Positions 35,933 to 49,364 of a DNA stretch of 64,000 nucleotides are shown piece by piece (the first letter of the stretch is position 1; each line of letters starts with the position of its first letter). The notes beneath the pieces are model-generated. The model did not search any database. It had not been told where the DNA came from and saw only the letters and a program-made list of their open reading frames with translations. The DNA lies in the NCBI GenBank assembly GCA_029706075.1, contig JAINUG010000135.1:1179501-1243500 (forward strand), read 5' to 3'. The stretch comes from Aldrovandia affinis. Its lineage: Eukaryota; Chordata; Actinopteri; Notacanthiformes; Halosauridae. The position numbers were made by a program, and so were the translations under genes.

Positions 35933-38900
35933 TTTAATTCACACCATGCTGGCATATACATATACAGATTGTTAAAAGTGCATGTGGACATCTGTGTTGT
36001 GTTGGGAGCTTCCTGTACCGGGAGACCAGAAACCCGTGACACAGGGGATATTATCTTTACTTTTTTTCATTTTCGTTGTGCCTCTAGCATCCTCCACTGA
36101 TTTCCTTTCAAGGCCTCAATGCTGCTAGGCGAACACTAAAACGCATTACAAGAACTGCGATTTCTTCTTGGCAAAAACCAATTGAAAGGATATGGTTCTC
36201 GCTGCGTCTCGACAAGGTACTTTGAGTTAACGTATTGGTTTACGGGACGCCCCCAGGTGCGCCTGCACCTGTCTCCCACAGAAAGAGGGAGAGAGAGCCC
36301 CGTGGTTGTGTTTGTGAGCCATGGAGCATACAGACCCAAGTGTGTGACTCAGAGCTCTCTCAGAGATTTTTTTTTGTCGTTTGATGTTTTTTCTTTTTCC
36401 CCTCATCCTATCAGAGTAGGACTGAATAGACCAGCCAGAGCCTCTGGGTAACCTTGTCCCTCTCGGTGTAATCGCATGTAACGGAACCATGGTAAACAGT
36501 CTGGAATAGCCAGGCGTCCAATAAATGAGCACAGAAGGTGGGATTGCTTAAATGAGATTTAAGAGCCGTTCCCACCGGCGGGTGGCGGAGTGTTCCGGAA
36601 GAGGCGCTTATCGTAGCCTTTAATCGCCGGTCCAAACCGCGTCCCACAGGGCCCCTCAGCACCTGGCACCAGAGGGTATGTGCCATTTAGTTTAAAGCAT
36701 TCAAATAGCAGCAGTAGTTAGCTGCGCCCTAACCTCTCCCTGCTCCGGTCATGGGACAGGTGTTTTCAGGTGAGTTATGTGCATGTTCTTGCCCCCCCTC
36801 AGACAGGGCACAGGGGCCAGGACACAAAGGAATGCCCAGCTGTCTCAAATGCCGCATCACCTCAGCCTTAAACGCATACAAAGTCGGCAGGGGAGGTTTT
36901 ATTGAAAACATCGCTACGAGTGATTGCCACCTTTATTCACAAGAGCCGATTGCCGAGTGATGCATTCCGACTGGCGTCGTGTAATGGAGGGCAATGTAAG
37001 ACGTAACGACCGCGCCGTATAAACGAGGGACTCATCTGCCACGGTCTCTCCTTTTAATGCCATCGCAGTAGTCAGACCCGCGCACCTCGTATAGTTGGAG
37101 GGGAAAAGTAATATTGTCTTTCAGTTATAATTAAACCATAAGGATATGCTTTAGTTCCTCTTTTCCACTGGCAGTGGTGTAGAGGCTGCCCATCGTGTGA
37201 GCAGTAGGCCACAGGAGCCCTACTGTGAGCCACCGGAGGGCAAATTATAGAAACTGACAACTCCCATGTAGAACACCACCTGCCTCACACACACACACTC
37301 ACTCGCACTCACACACACACTCCCCCTAACGAGTGCCAGCATGCCCACACATAGGCTTAAAGCAGATTTCCTGCTCCATCTACTTGTCAGTTAATTTAAT
37401 TCCCGATTTGATTCCCATAAAGGAGCTGATGGTTTTGAAAAGGCTGCGCGTGCGCGTTTCCTCCTGGCAGCCGCCTGGCGAGGCGCAGCATATCAGCGGG
37501 ATTTCTTCACTTGATCTGAGCATTTCACTCTCTGAGGCATGCTTTCAAAGGTGTGGAAAAACTTCCATCTGGTTCTCCCGGCGCAAAGAGACATCCCTAC
37601 CTGAGTCCAACTGTTACGTAACACCCGACCACTGCTGTTGCACAGACAAATTCAGACGATATATATATATATACACAAAATATATTATACATCAACAAAT
37701 AAGCTGTGGCCATGAGATTGCGAGACTAACCTTGGGTAGCATTTGTCTTTGAAAATCTCGCCCACATTTGGAAAGGAGTGAAGCATCTCATAAATGAAGA
37801 GACTCTTTAAATTTATTTTCGGTTTTGTTTCTTGGCAACAGTGATTTGTTTTGGATGGATGCCTGCAACGGTGGATTACCGAAGACAATACTGAGGTGGG
37901 ACAAAGCAGCAGAAGAAGAACAATCACCCAGCCTGCATCTAAGAAGTAACAGCTGTGCTGGAAAAGTTAACATCCATTTTGATTAAGAGCAGGGAGAGCT
38001 GTGACCATTATTTGCCTTTAATGAACACAGAAGCAAGACTGTGGGTAAAGTCAGTGAAATGCTGTTTAAAGTCAGCAGTCCCCAATATAATAGGAAAATC
38101 TGAGTTAATTTTAAGATTTCCTTTTTTTACATCAACGGGCCTTGGCTCCTGATATTTCATGATGGCTCGTTAAATTGCAGCCATGTGCCACTTGAGAGCT
38201 TTCTTTCATTTAATTGCATGTTTAGCTGGAGCACTGTAGAGAATTCATTTTAAATTTGAGATTTGGAGAGTGTTACATGGCAAAAGTACAAGAAACTGAA
38301 CCTTGTACAGTTCAAACAGCTGACGAATATCCCTAAGTGATGGAATATGAAAATAAGGCATAATTCCTTAATGCATTTAAGTCAATCCATTACATTACGA
38401 CATGAAACAAAAACAAAAACAACAACAACAACAAAAAGGCTGCTATAAAACGCGACCTTAGGGATAGAGATTAGAGGTAATGTGAAGGCAAAGCCTTTTC
38501 TTTAGAGTTTCAGGTCTAATACATTCACTGAACTTGCCATCGTAAAGATATAGTGGACAATAGTATCTCACAGACCCTCATTAACCATAATCTACCAATA
38601 AATCGCACATTTCCCCAATCACCTTATCCAAATTTGTGATGTAGATCAGGGCAAATTAAAGTCTCTTAAATCCTTCCCCGACCCCTTTATTTTTCCAAAG
38701 ATGAACTGCGGTTGAATTTACGTCGTGACAGGCTTCCTAGACAAGTAAGATGAGCTTGACAGGTCTTGCAGTCATATGTGCACTAGTATCTGATTGACAC
38801 AGATGTCCAGCCTGACACTTATGGACCAATCAGAGGCAGGTGTGTGGCATATTGCGAAGAGCAACTGGCCCTTGTGGCAAATTTCATCACGCATCAAGTT

Positions 38901-39310
38901 TCTTGCTTTATGTTAAACAGCATTGATCGGCGGAGAGGGGGCGAGGGTGAGCTGTAGTCAGCTGGCTCAACACAACAGAAATGAACTGTGATACACAATG
39001 AGCTGAAATTGCTTGTGGACCATGACTGAACCTGTATTTTGTCACATGAATTCCTGCAATTCCTGTAAGAAAGGGACCTTTGTTGACATCAGTTTCATAT
39101 CACCACAACATTACGTGGTGATAATTAGCAAGACAGACATGTCTGAGTCCAGTCAAAAGGTGTCCTTATCTTTGACTTTGAAATAAATGTGGATCTTCAG
39201 TGCATACACAATTGGTTTCATTCTTTTTGGTGATTACTGATCTCGCAAACTGTATTTGTGAAAAATACAAAAGTTAAACTCATGAGGCAGGCCTTAGGCA
39301 TTGTGACAAG

Positions 39311-39328
39311 GTGTGTGTGTGTGTGTGA
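39311..39328. repeat. (GT)n microsatellite
   Basis: Short uninterrupted GT run. With the CA run 290 bp downstream it forms a self-complementary pair. Confidence 0.85.
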
Positions 39329-39614
39329 GTGTGATTATGGGTACTTGCACAGAGGAAATAACAGAGATACTGATATCCATTGGCCTACCGATTAAACAAT
39401 ACTCTAATGATTGCTCAGAACTTAAATTATAAGACAATTTTCCGCACTCCAACTTCTGTTTACTTTTTCCATTGTAAGTCAAAGTTAATGACAAATGTTG
39501 ATTAAATCCAGGCCATTGTTTTTCTCCTTTAGTTTCCCTTATTGTCCCTAGACATCGCTCGGTGTCTGCTGGAAGCAGGTGCTGAGGAGGAACCCAAAAT
39601 ATCTTGCAGAACAC

Positions 39615-39615
<1 letters not shown>

Positions 39616-39653
<38 letters not shown>
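39616..39653. repeat. (CA)n microsatellite
   Basis: Uninterrupted CA dinucleotide run of about 38 bases. Confidence 0.95.
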
Positions 39654-39654
<1 letters not shown>

Positions 39655-40347
39655 TATTAACAGGCCAGGATTCCTCATAAACAGACAGATATGGCCGACC
39701 GACTTAATGAACAAACATGTCAGAGCGATTTAGCACAGCCAGGCCCTAAAGCAACAGCTCTGGCTAAGGATCCAAAACACAATGTGACTTATGACTGATC
39801 TCATTCAAACAGATGGCTACTTCGGCAGGCCTTGCGCAAACTTGAAGAGCAGGAAATGGAACAAGCACACTTTGATCACCTTCACCCACCGCCGGTCATC
39901 AAAACCACATCTGTGGCAAATGTGTGCCTTTATGATAATGCATCGCACATGCGAAAATCGAGAAAGACGTTTGAAGAACAAAGACGTTTTAACTCTCGTG
40001 GCACCTTCCAAATTTTGCTTCTCCTGCCTGGCACTCAACTGTATTTAAAATGCAGAAGCCTGCTGTTTGACTGGATGCCTGTTGGTGTCAAAAATAGGAC
40101 CCTAATTATTCAGCACTTTGCAGTTACCATAGTAGCGGGTTATATTGCGATAGGCAAAGTGCATCTTTGCAGGCGACAAAACCTCATCCCATGATGCAAT
40201 AGATTATTTGGCACTAACAAGGGCAAGGGATGCCACAGTCACACAAAACTACAAAATAAATAAGGATCACATCCGCTATATTTGTTGAGGCTGTTGTTTG
40301 CCAGGCTGGTATCTGTCAACTGAGCTGAATATCCTGTCCAGCGAATG

Positions 40348-40499
40348 GCATGCGGTTTTATGTGTACGTGTCACGGAGCCATCCGGCATGCGGTTTTGTG
40401 TGTACGTGTCACGGATCCATCCGGCATGCGGTTTTGTGTGTACGTGTCACGGAGCCATCCGGCATGCGATTTTGTGTGTACGTGTCACGCAGCCATCCG
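40348..40499. repeat. 38-bp tandem repeat, four copies
   Basis: Four head-to-tail units start at 40348, 40386, 40424 and 40462, each beginning GCATGCGG (GCATGCGA in the last) and ending GCCATCCG (CCATCCG in the second). Only a few substitutions separate them, so the array is young or homogenised. Because 38 is not a multiple of 3, each copy is read in a new frame. All three plus-strand frames stay open across the array, but this follows from the repeat and is not evidence of a gene. There are no spacers, so it is not a CRISPR array. Confidence 0.95.
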
Positions 40500-42702
40500 G
40501 TTGCAGCGAGCACCCTGGGACCTGGGAGATTGCCCTGACACACCAGGGTTTCCGCGCCTGGCAGTGACAGTGAAGGAGAACCGCCAAGTGCGTGTGCGCG
40601 GCGGCACTATTTTATCGTGACGGGAGAGGGTAGTTATCGGTGCAATTAAGGCTGGCTTAAGTCTGAGTGCAAGCACATTTGATGCGCTAAATTTAACTCG
40701 GGGCACACATTAAGCCCATTACACTTTCATTGGTTCAAGGCTGCACGTCTGCGGAGAACGGCTGCATGGGCGCATTCCACCGCTCCAGAATGATGCAGTT
40801 TTGAAGTCTGTTGTCAGGTACGAAACTGGCAAAATATATTCATAATACATAAATGGATAAGCGTATAAATAAATGATACAGGATTTCATAATTACTGACT
40901 AAGAGTCCGTGTTTGTTTTGGTAAACATTCCCTCTCCCGTCTTATTGGAGCTGAAGTGAAATGCACGACGAGTGCTTAATTATAGCCCCGATGCTGCAAT
41001 CAGCAGCCTCTTCAACCAAAAACGTTTTATTTTTAGTCCTGGGTGCTCATCCTCCATTGCATATCATGCAAATGAGTGGCTGCATTTAGATCTCCCGTGA
41101 TGGGGAACTCAGGGAGACAGTGAATAGCTGAGTAAAGACCGTGTTCAAGCACTCACATTAGACACCTGTCATGGGTCTGTGCTTTTGGCACCCTCTCTGA
41201 AGGCAGCTCATCTCACAGGAGCTGCTTAGTAAGTGGAACTTAATTTGGATGAAATTTGGATATGGTGGGCGAATTAGGAAGGCCCCACTACACCCGCGAG
41301 GACACAGTAGGGACGAGTTAAAAGTCCTTCAACTGTATTTTGAATTTGTTTGATGAGATAAGAAAATATTATTGCGAGGCTTGAATTTTTCGACTGATCT
41401 CCGCTCAGGTGTGGATTGGGGGGGGGCGGGACTTCCTGTGGGAGTTTGGGCATCGCTTGGGCGGACCTCAAAGTGTCCTGTGGCAGAAGGCAAGGGCTGA
41501 GCAGGGTGAAGGCGGTAGGAGCGGCGGCCTAGTCTCAGCCCAGTTGTCTTGAGGTGTCAGGGGATGCATGATGAAACACAAACAATAGGAGTTTGCAGAA
41601 CCAATGACCCCCTGCAAATGATGCAAAACAATTCAAGTACCTTCAAGGCCATGGTTACAATAGCTGTGTCACACCCATGATTCAAACCTGCTACCTTCTG
41701 TTGTGTGCATTATTTAGTCTCTTAATCGTATCCATTGCAAGCCTCTAGCATACTCCCAGGTCTGGTTTTAATGATGTTCATGCATTTTCAGAATAAGTAA
41801 TACATATTAAGCCCTCCCATTGTTGACAGCCATTACAGGAGAGCAGTGTAATTAGTTTTGTGAAGTAGTAAATCTGTCCGGTAACTTGGGAATGCCATTT
41901 TAATTTGTTAGGAGCCCAGTAGCTGTATGTATAATTGAAATCTAATTTACTTTTAAACATTTAAGAATGCACGTTTTCATTTCATTGTTTTTTTTTCCGT
42001 TTTTTTTTCGAGCATTTCAATAAGACATGTTCCCAGAAAAAAATATCCTTGGAGAAATGTCTCATTTTAAAGGTACGCTTGAAGACAAGCAGCATGACGC
42101 TCTCCAGTAAACCGTTTGCAATTATGAAAGCAATTTAGAGGGACTGTGATGAAGGACCGAATCCGTTAAGGTAATGACAATCACTTAATGGTGGGGGACC
42201 CGATTCTGTGTTGTCAAGGGACGACATGTGCGGCATTTCACCCAGATACATCAATAAAGTGTATCAACTTAATTTTATTCTCATTAAAGCGCCTCATGTT
42301 TTGCAAAAAAAACACACAAAAAAACCCTGCTTTGCTATGAATGTTTTTTTGGGTAGCTGAACTTCTTCAAGTGAAGAGACAAATCCTGTTGATTGATGAG
42401 CTGCTTGCCTCAAATCCCATTGGCAGTTCAAACAACTGCATGTCTCTGCATTTTGGTAATTAACAACAGAATCACAGAGAGGGTCATTTGTTAACATTTC
42501 AGTTGTTAATGTTTTAGCCTTCCGTAGATTTGAACTCTCATCTAGGCTATATGATGTTTTTGCTAAAATCATCAAATTCATTCTGCCAATATTGCTTTGT
42601 TTTGTGGCTGACATATGGCTTGATCACCAAAATGTAATGGATTTAATCTCCATATGGTGTTCAGGTAAGGGATCTAATGATTGTGATAGACAGCAGGATA
42701 TA
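40500..42702. other. Non-coding; no gene seen
   Basis: A CpG-containing flank of the tandem array (40500-40800), then AT-rich unique DNA. A G-run lies at 41419-41425 and T-runs at 41988-42008. Nothing recognised. Confidence 0.45.
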
Positions 42703-43070
42703 CAGCGGGTATGTAAAGTATTCACCCTATTTGGGATTTTTCACATTTTATTTTCTTACTTCTTGGAATCAAAAATGATTTAATTGTGATTTCTTGCCAC
42801 TGATTAACACAAAATACTCTATAATGTCAAATGAAAAAAACAAAACTCAAGCTTTTTCTGAATGAAAAGAAATAAAAAACAGAATAATTGATTGCATAAG
42901 TATTCACCCCTTTTGCTAAGACACACCTAAAAATAAACTCTGGTGCAACCAATTGTCTTCAGAGGTCACGTAATTATTTGATTGGAGTTCACCTGTGTAC
43001 AATTAAAGTGTTTCAAATTATTTCAAATGAAATACCCCTGTCTGTGAGAGGCCCCACAGTTGGTTAGTGC
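42703..43070 (+). mobile_element. Tc1-like transposon end, third family
   Basis: The sequence begins next to TA with CAGCGGGTATGTAAAGTATT, then continues TTTTTCACATTTTATTTTCT. Further in it has GCATAAGTATTCACCCCTTT, GGTGCAACCAATTG and GAGGCCCCACAGTTGGTTAG. This is the 5' terminal repeat and UTR of a common fish Tc1 family. The transposase frame that should follow is absent. A second end of the same family is at 50855-51030. Confidence 0.75.
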
Positions 43071-46000
43071 ATTTCCATACCCACTTTATACCCACTGTGC
43101 ACTGTGGAAACTGGTATTAACAGGTGGCTTGCAACTGCAATGTCCTTTGCTCATGCTTCATTGTGCATCTGTTATTAACACTAGGAGTGCCGTGATGGTT
43201 TTCAGGCGCTTGGTGATTTTAAAACTAAAATAACTTTGCTATTCGGAAAGTCACATCATACCTGACATTTCCTAAACATGTTTTTTCTATACTTGCGTTG
43301 TTTGAGAATAGAGAATACAATGCAATATGATTGCAAAATGAGCCATTATCAACATGAATAAACCTGGGTGGGCCAGTGTTGTGAGGGTAAGCTAATTACA
43401 TTTTCTAAACAGATGTAAGTTTGGAAATGGTACCAACAGCTTCACAAAAACCTCTGTTTGTGCTGACTGCAGGTATTGTCGTGGGACAACCTACGTGTTC
43501 AGTATTATCATGAATTACTCTTGGACTATTTTATATTGACAATTTTATCGACTTGAAAAATACACACACTTATTTTTTAAATGGCTTCAATACATTTATA
43601 AGCTGAGAACAAGAGGAGAATATTTTGTTATCATGGGACTGAAACATATATGCAGATATGCACACAGGATGTTTATAGCCTACTATAGACTAATGCACCA
43701 TCTATGATTTACTTTTCTGCATTCACAATGTATGTTTATGTAGGCAACATTTTATTATGCCATTCATGTTTTACATTTGTATTTAAATTAGCCTTTTCTT
43801 CCCAAGAATTTGGTCTCTTGCTGACCGGTGTCATATCACTACGCCTCTTGTGCGTTTACTTCTTTTTCATTATAAAAATAAGCTTTTACATGTTCAGTTA
43901 CATGTACTTTCTGTTTTATATTTTTCATCAAAGATATCTTCAAATAAAATTGACAAGAACATATGGTGTGTTTCTTATTCTTACCAAAATGATGAAACAG
44001 TATGAATAGTACACTTGGTGGGCATGAATATATTATTTTGCTTGTGCAAATAATAAGTTTAGGTATCCTAATATTATCATTAAGACCTGCCTGAACAAAA
44101 ACAAATCATTATTTCTGAGATGGTATGTACTATACGGAATTGTTATTATTTTCAAATGTCAAACTTGGTTGGCGTCTTCTTGTATGGCTGGAAACCGGGC
44201 CCTCCTAGTGAATGCTGAAATAAAACAAACAAAAAAGATTTTTTTGAAAGGTGTCAGTGTTTTTCCCCCTTTTGTCTTGTGAGCCTGGCAATAAAAATGC
44301 TGCCAGAATCTTGTGTCCAAGCAAACAGGACAAGTATACAGTATCTGTTTTAATGAAACTGTTGTAAAAATCCTGCCGCAGTGGAGTGCATACTGCACTC
44401 CGCTCGAGTGCCAGGTGCCTTTGAAGTGATGAAGGGGGGTCTGGTGTGCACTCCTTCTGCCAGCGGTAAAGTATATGACATGAATTTACAAGGTAAAAAT
44501 CGAACAAACTATATGACTCAGGAGCAGATGCTTTGGCATGGCCAGGCAAAGACAAGCACATTTTGATTAAAGGCATAAGAGTCTGCAGCTGTTGGTCTTC
44601 CCCCAAAGGCACTCTTACCCCATCGCCACACAGATATGGGGAGAAAAATAAACCCAGTAATAACGTTTAAAAAACGCCATAGCCGTTAAGACAAAATAAG
44701 CGCCATTTCATTAAAATAATTAAATTGCCTGCATGGGTGAGCAATTTTGCCTCTGTGCTCTCTTTCTGAAGTGCACTGCAAAAGTGGATAATCAGAGGGA
44801 AATTTAATATCCTTCAAAATGCTATTGTTTCGGAGCTATTTGAGTTTGTTAATGTTATTAATTTCACGTTCAGACTGCAGTGCAGTGTGATTATATTTTC
44901 TTCTCTTTGTTTTTCCTTTTTTGTTTCTTCTTTCTTCCCAGTGATTGATTTCTCAAAGGATGCTAATAGGAACAAAATATTTTTTTGATTTTACATGGCA
45001 TATGTTTAGCAAGCAGCAAAAAAAAAAGGGCAGTGACTTTCCCCCAATCTGCTGTTGTTTTCTTGTTTTTGTTTTTGTTTTTTTGGTGGGGAGTGGGGGG
45101 TGATAGTGGCGGTGGGTTGGAGAATGTACTTTAGAGATGAGTGCCATTGGGCAAGTAATGTGCCAAATCTACTTTAAAGATGAGTGCCAATTGGCAAGTA
45201 ATGTGTCAATTTAACGTTTGCCTTTTTATGGTCCTATCATATTGGGAGAAAGAGCAACAATCAAACAAGGAAAACAAACAGGAAAGAAAAGTTAACAGTG
45301 TGCCCTCCTTTGCAGATGAACTTGACTGCACATTGTGAGCATTGCATCCTGTGACTACTTACTGAAGGGAGATTACTCAGATTGGGAGCTCCCAAAAGTG
45401 CTCTGTGCAACTATAATTTCAATAGCAGCGCGTTTGCAATGTGTTGTGTGTTCCTAAATTTAATTCCCCAGATCACCGGTGGCCTCAAGTGTGCACCCAG
45501 CCAGAAATAAAACGCATTATAAAAAATGTGCTATATTATTGCACCGCATTTTCTAACGGAAGCAAAATATATTCCTTTGTCTCTGCACTTCGGCATCATT
45601 TGTGTTCTTGTCACAAAAATGAACATTCCGGGGCCTAGTGGGGCACTTAATTCTGAAATACGAATGGCAGTTAGAGGTAAATTTACAAATCTAATGCCAG
45701 TAAAAAGTCTCTGCAAATAAAGTAAAATGAAGCCAATGAGCTATTTTATTGGCCCAAAGAGAGGATACAAAACTCTAGGTGTCACAGTTTTTATTTTAAT
45801 TCACTGTTTAATACCACTTCCCGCATCTGCAGGGGGCTGAGAAAGTCTGTTGGCCGATGTGCCAGGGTTTGATGTTTACTTTGCTCTAGCTATAAATGGG
45901 AAGCTAGGATGTGGCCCAATTCATCAACACAGACAGGCCAGACAGTACTCTGGAGTGCATCAGTGCACCAATAACAGGACGTTTCCTACCCCTGTAATGG

Positions 46001-46815
46001 CATAGACATGCGGTGGTGGGTTCTACTCGTGGTGGGATGCGTTTGCTCAAAGATTGGCTTGTAAAGAGTCTGTGTTTAAAAATGTAATGCACCATTAATC
46101 CAATAGCAATTTAGCGGGGTGGTGTTCCTTCATCTTTGAGGAGAGAAAGTGTCCAAACACATGTCGTCCCGGATATTGCCTCGCTACGTCTACTTTGAAG
46201 TCATCAATTTTAAAAAGACAGCTAAACTCTTCAACTGAAATGTTTCGTTCCGGCATAGGAGATCAGACATCGATGTGGTTAAAGAAAGGTGTTTTTCAAA
46301 CGACATAAATCTCTCGAAATAACTCCTCCTGTGAACAAATGACACAAAGTAAACAAACACAAAAAGGTAACGGAACCGACTGAACGAATAACTAAATGTA
46401 TAATTTAACACACAGTTCTGTTTGTAGAATGAATACTTTTTTGGAGTGCTTCTGAGCCTCTCTTGGTGCGGTCTTGTAACTGCATCTGCCACTAACCACC
46501 CAATGCTTTTTACATTTTCTGTCAAACACAAGATTCATCGAGAGGATGCTGCTGACAATTAAGCAGCAAGCTGACAAGCCAAATACATTTAGCGCTATTC
46601 TGACTGATCTTTGGCAGTGGTTTCCTGCAGATTTGGAGAAGAACTCTGATGCGGTATACATTGTGTGCTGCTTTATTTATGTAGTCTTTTTTCTTCTTCC
46701 TAAGAGAAGCCAAATATAGTATGATTGAACTGGAACAATACTCATTTGGACATGCATGGAAAACAAAGTTAAGCAGTTCCAACTATTTTACTCTCCAGAC
46801 AACAATGTCCAGCCT
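43071..46815. other. Non-coding; local duplication at 45.1 kb
   Basis: AT-rich DNA. TTAACACTAGGAGTGCCG at 43175-43192 resembles a piggyBac-type end but has no partner. A 43-bp direct repeat lies at 45127-45212 (separate entry). No coding signal recognised. Confidence 0.45.
45127..45212. repeat. 43-bp direct repeat, two copies
   Basis: The copies at 45127-45169 and 45170-45212 both read TACTTTAxAGATGAGTGCCA and GGCAAGTAATGTG, with a few differences. A simple tandem duplication. Confidence 0.85.
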
Positions 46816-46841
46816 CACACACACACACACACACACACACA
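46816..46841. repeat. (CA)n microsatellite
   Basis: Uninterrupted CA run of about 26 bases. Confidence 0.95.
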
Positions 46842-47699
46842 TTTTTGTGGACTGATAAGTCATCTCTGTTATAATGTTGGCTATATTGCACTCTTGTTGA
46901 GGGGTTTGGTGTCCCATGTTGTTGAATTAGCCTGCAATTTGATCCTTGATTTAGTTCCTGCCCTCCAGTTAAAACATGATTGGCTGTTTAGGTATATCAT
47001 ACTTCATAGGGTTTTTTGGTATAACTTCTTTACTTTGCTGATTTTGGTTATGAATTGATGTTATATGAGGTACAGTGTATTTCTTTGACAAATCTGTTAT
47101 CGGTGGTCATGGATGGTTCATAAATATGGACGAAGTGAAAATTGTAAACTACAAAATGACAGCTTGGAGGTTCTAGGTCTCATTGAGTGTTTTTATTATT
47201 TTTTATTATCCAACTGGGGGTCAATGCCTCAAGTATTTTAGAGGTGTTTTAAAATGGCAAACACAGCAGCTGCTCAGGATCTTGCCATTTTATGATGTGA
47301 TGTTTTGTGTTAAATGGTAAATCATGACCAGCAGTGGCACAGTGGCGGATGAGTCTCAGTGAGTCATCGACTCCCCTGCAGATGAAGCAGTAATGGCAGC
47401 AGCAAGTCATTCATTGTTTTATTATGCAAATGAACTTCTTCGCTTGGAGTGGGTGCTTGCACTGTTCCTTTATGAAATCTTCCGTGATAACTTGTAATTT
47501 CCCGGACTTAGACGATGCTGGCTTGTCATATCCATTGTTTCAGGAGAACAAGATCTGCGCAGTTTCTATATCTACACAAGAAAATTCATTAGATACTACA
47601 CCATTATGCGTATCTGTTGTCTTCCTTCATAAGCTTGACAAAGATCTTTTTTTCTTTTGGTTTTACCCCTTTTTTATATCACAGTTTGGAATGTCCAAT
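46842..47699. other. Non-coding; no gene seen
   Basis: AT-rich. A hydrophobic open stretch at 47424-47720 has no recognisable domain and no splice or promoter context, so I do not call it. Confidence 0.5.
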
Positions 47700-48105
47700 C
47701 GTATTCTAGGCGTATTCTAAGCTGTCGGTTCGGAAAAGCGTAGGCAAGCACGTGCCCTCCTCCGAAACGCGTGATGTCAGCCGCTGCTTCTCTTCACACC
47801 GCAGTCCACCAGTTAAGCTTGCACAGACGTGAGTCGGAGGAAGACACTTAGTGTACATTAGTTATACCGGCAAGGCAGTGGGTGCCCGGTGGATGGTGTG
47901 CGACAGGACATGACCGATTCCCTCCCTCCCTGGGTGACGCTACTGCCAGCGATGCATCGCCCTGCAGGGCTGCTGGACACAGTTGGCACTGGCACTGTCT
48001 GGATTCAATTTGTTCTGGTCTGTGGCTCATCCACACGCTAGACCAGTTCCTTAACAGGATAAGTCACCCAGCAGCCCTCAGCTATAACAGGGCAGTAAAT
48101 TGAGC
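47700..48105 (-). mobile_element. tRNA-related SINE, diverged
   Basis: On the minus strand the head runs GCTGCTGGGTGACTTATCCT, then GTTAAGGAACTGGTCTAGCG, with a B-box-like GAATCCAG. The body passes GGCACCCACTGCCTTG and ends in GTCTTCCTCCGACTC and GAAGCAGCGGCTGACATC. That last part matches the CTCCTCCGAAACGCGTGATG region of common teleost SINEs. It is long (about 400 bp) for a SINE and may be a dimer or composite. Confidence 0.5.
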
Positions 48106-49364
48106 AGCAAATGACCCTAATACAATATGTGGTACATTTTGAGGTAAATTGCAGGTTAATTATGAATCCGTGACATCCATATATTGCAGATTATATAAAT
48201 GAAATACCATCCAAATTGAGGCAACTTTCATGATGCGTATTCGCCATTTGCATTTACCACCTCTGATTTATTCAATAAGGTCCTGCCCTTAAATGACCCC
48301 CCACAACTGCCTATTTGAATGTATTCTGCTGCCCATGTTTTTCAGAGTGAGAACTGAAAGCTCTGCAATCTAAACCCCCTCCCCTCACACACTTCTGCTT
48401 CCCAGATTTGGCCCAGGCCTACACTGGACATCAGGATCAATACGCTGCAGCCGACTTAAGCTGTTCCACAAATTAGCCGTCCCTGCGCCTCTCCTTTCTG
48501 TCCGGCCGGGGCCGGGTGTGGAAGCGACGTCACCTTGGCCACCACCTGTGACACACCTCATTGAGGGGCCCGCCAGAGATTGGTTTTCCTCTTTTTTTGT
48601 GACTCACAGCCTTCCTTTCACAACCTATTATTTCTGTGTTCGAGAATCCTTTTTGAGTGATCCACGGCGGCAGGATATTACCACGTGCTGAGGAAAGAGT
48701 CAATTTGCTCTTTCATGGAAACCTTAGGTGAGGCTTACACGCAGCACTTTAAAGCAACTTGGAGCAATTAAACAAAGCTTTGCTATTTTTTTTAAAGCTA
48801 CGTAAAAAGGCCTTGTATCGGGAACATGATAATAACGCCAAAATATTTAAATAAGTATATTAAGTGACTCTAGTCACGCTGTGGAGGAGAACAATCATCA
48901 TTTGCATTAGCAATGGTGGAACCATTACAGGTACCCGTTATCTGGAAGAATTAGATAATTGCAAGTACCCTGTCTGGTTTTATGCGAATCTGCATTGCGA
49001 CTTTGCTTATTGTGGAGAGGCACAACAGAGTTACCCTTATCTATGATTATTATGCTGGACTACCCACTGTATCTATCTCTTCAAGCCCATGATACAGAGC
49101 TCCTCTGAAATGCATCAAGGCATTATCTGCTACAACACCGTTCAAACCCAATTAATAAGAACAACTTTACTCACTGCTGGTTTCTCTCTCGCTCTGACAC
49201 AAATGCACTTTTGGGAGGCGGTATTAGAACACGATTGCACCTTAAATACATTTTTAATAGCCTTTTATATTTAGACATATTATTTAGCCACACACATGTA
49301 AGGACATTGTGCATAGTGCGTTGTTAGGTAACTTACATGGCTGACAAGGTCATGTGGTGGATAT
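48106..49364. other. Non-coding; GC-rich patch at 48400-48680
   Basis: A repeat-free block around 48400-48680 is GC-rich with CpGs and could be a regulatory element (inference). The remainder is AT-rich and unremarkable. Confidence 0.4.

Larger units (their letters stand above)
35933..40345. other. Non-coding; GC-richer block at 36500-37130
   Basis: Mostly unique. 36500-37130 is CpG-containing and repeat-free and may be regulatory (inference). An AC-rich tract lies at 37286-37322, a TA run at 37660-37673, an AAC/AAAC tract at 38405-38437, and microsatellites at 39311-39328 and 39616-39653 (separate entries). No protein-like exon found. Confidence 0.45.

Noticed and set aside
40348-40499. CRISPR-like array
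   Set aside because: Units are directly adjacent with no unique spacers, and the surrounding DNA is vertebrate.
40298-40620. Apparent repeat proteins in three overlapping frames
   Set aside because: The open frames are a by-product of the 38-bp tandem repeat and have no start context, splice signals or known domain.
43175-43192. piggyBac-type end (TTAACACTAGGAG)
   Set aside because: No matching inverted end or TTAA partner was found nearby.
47424-47720. 98-codon open frame with hydrophobic C-terminus
   Set aside because: AT-rich sequence yields hydrophobic codons by chance, and there is no domain, splice or promoter support.
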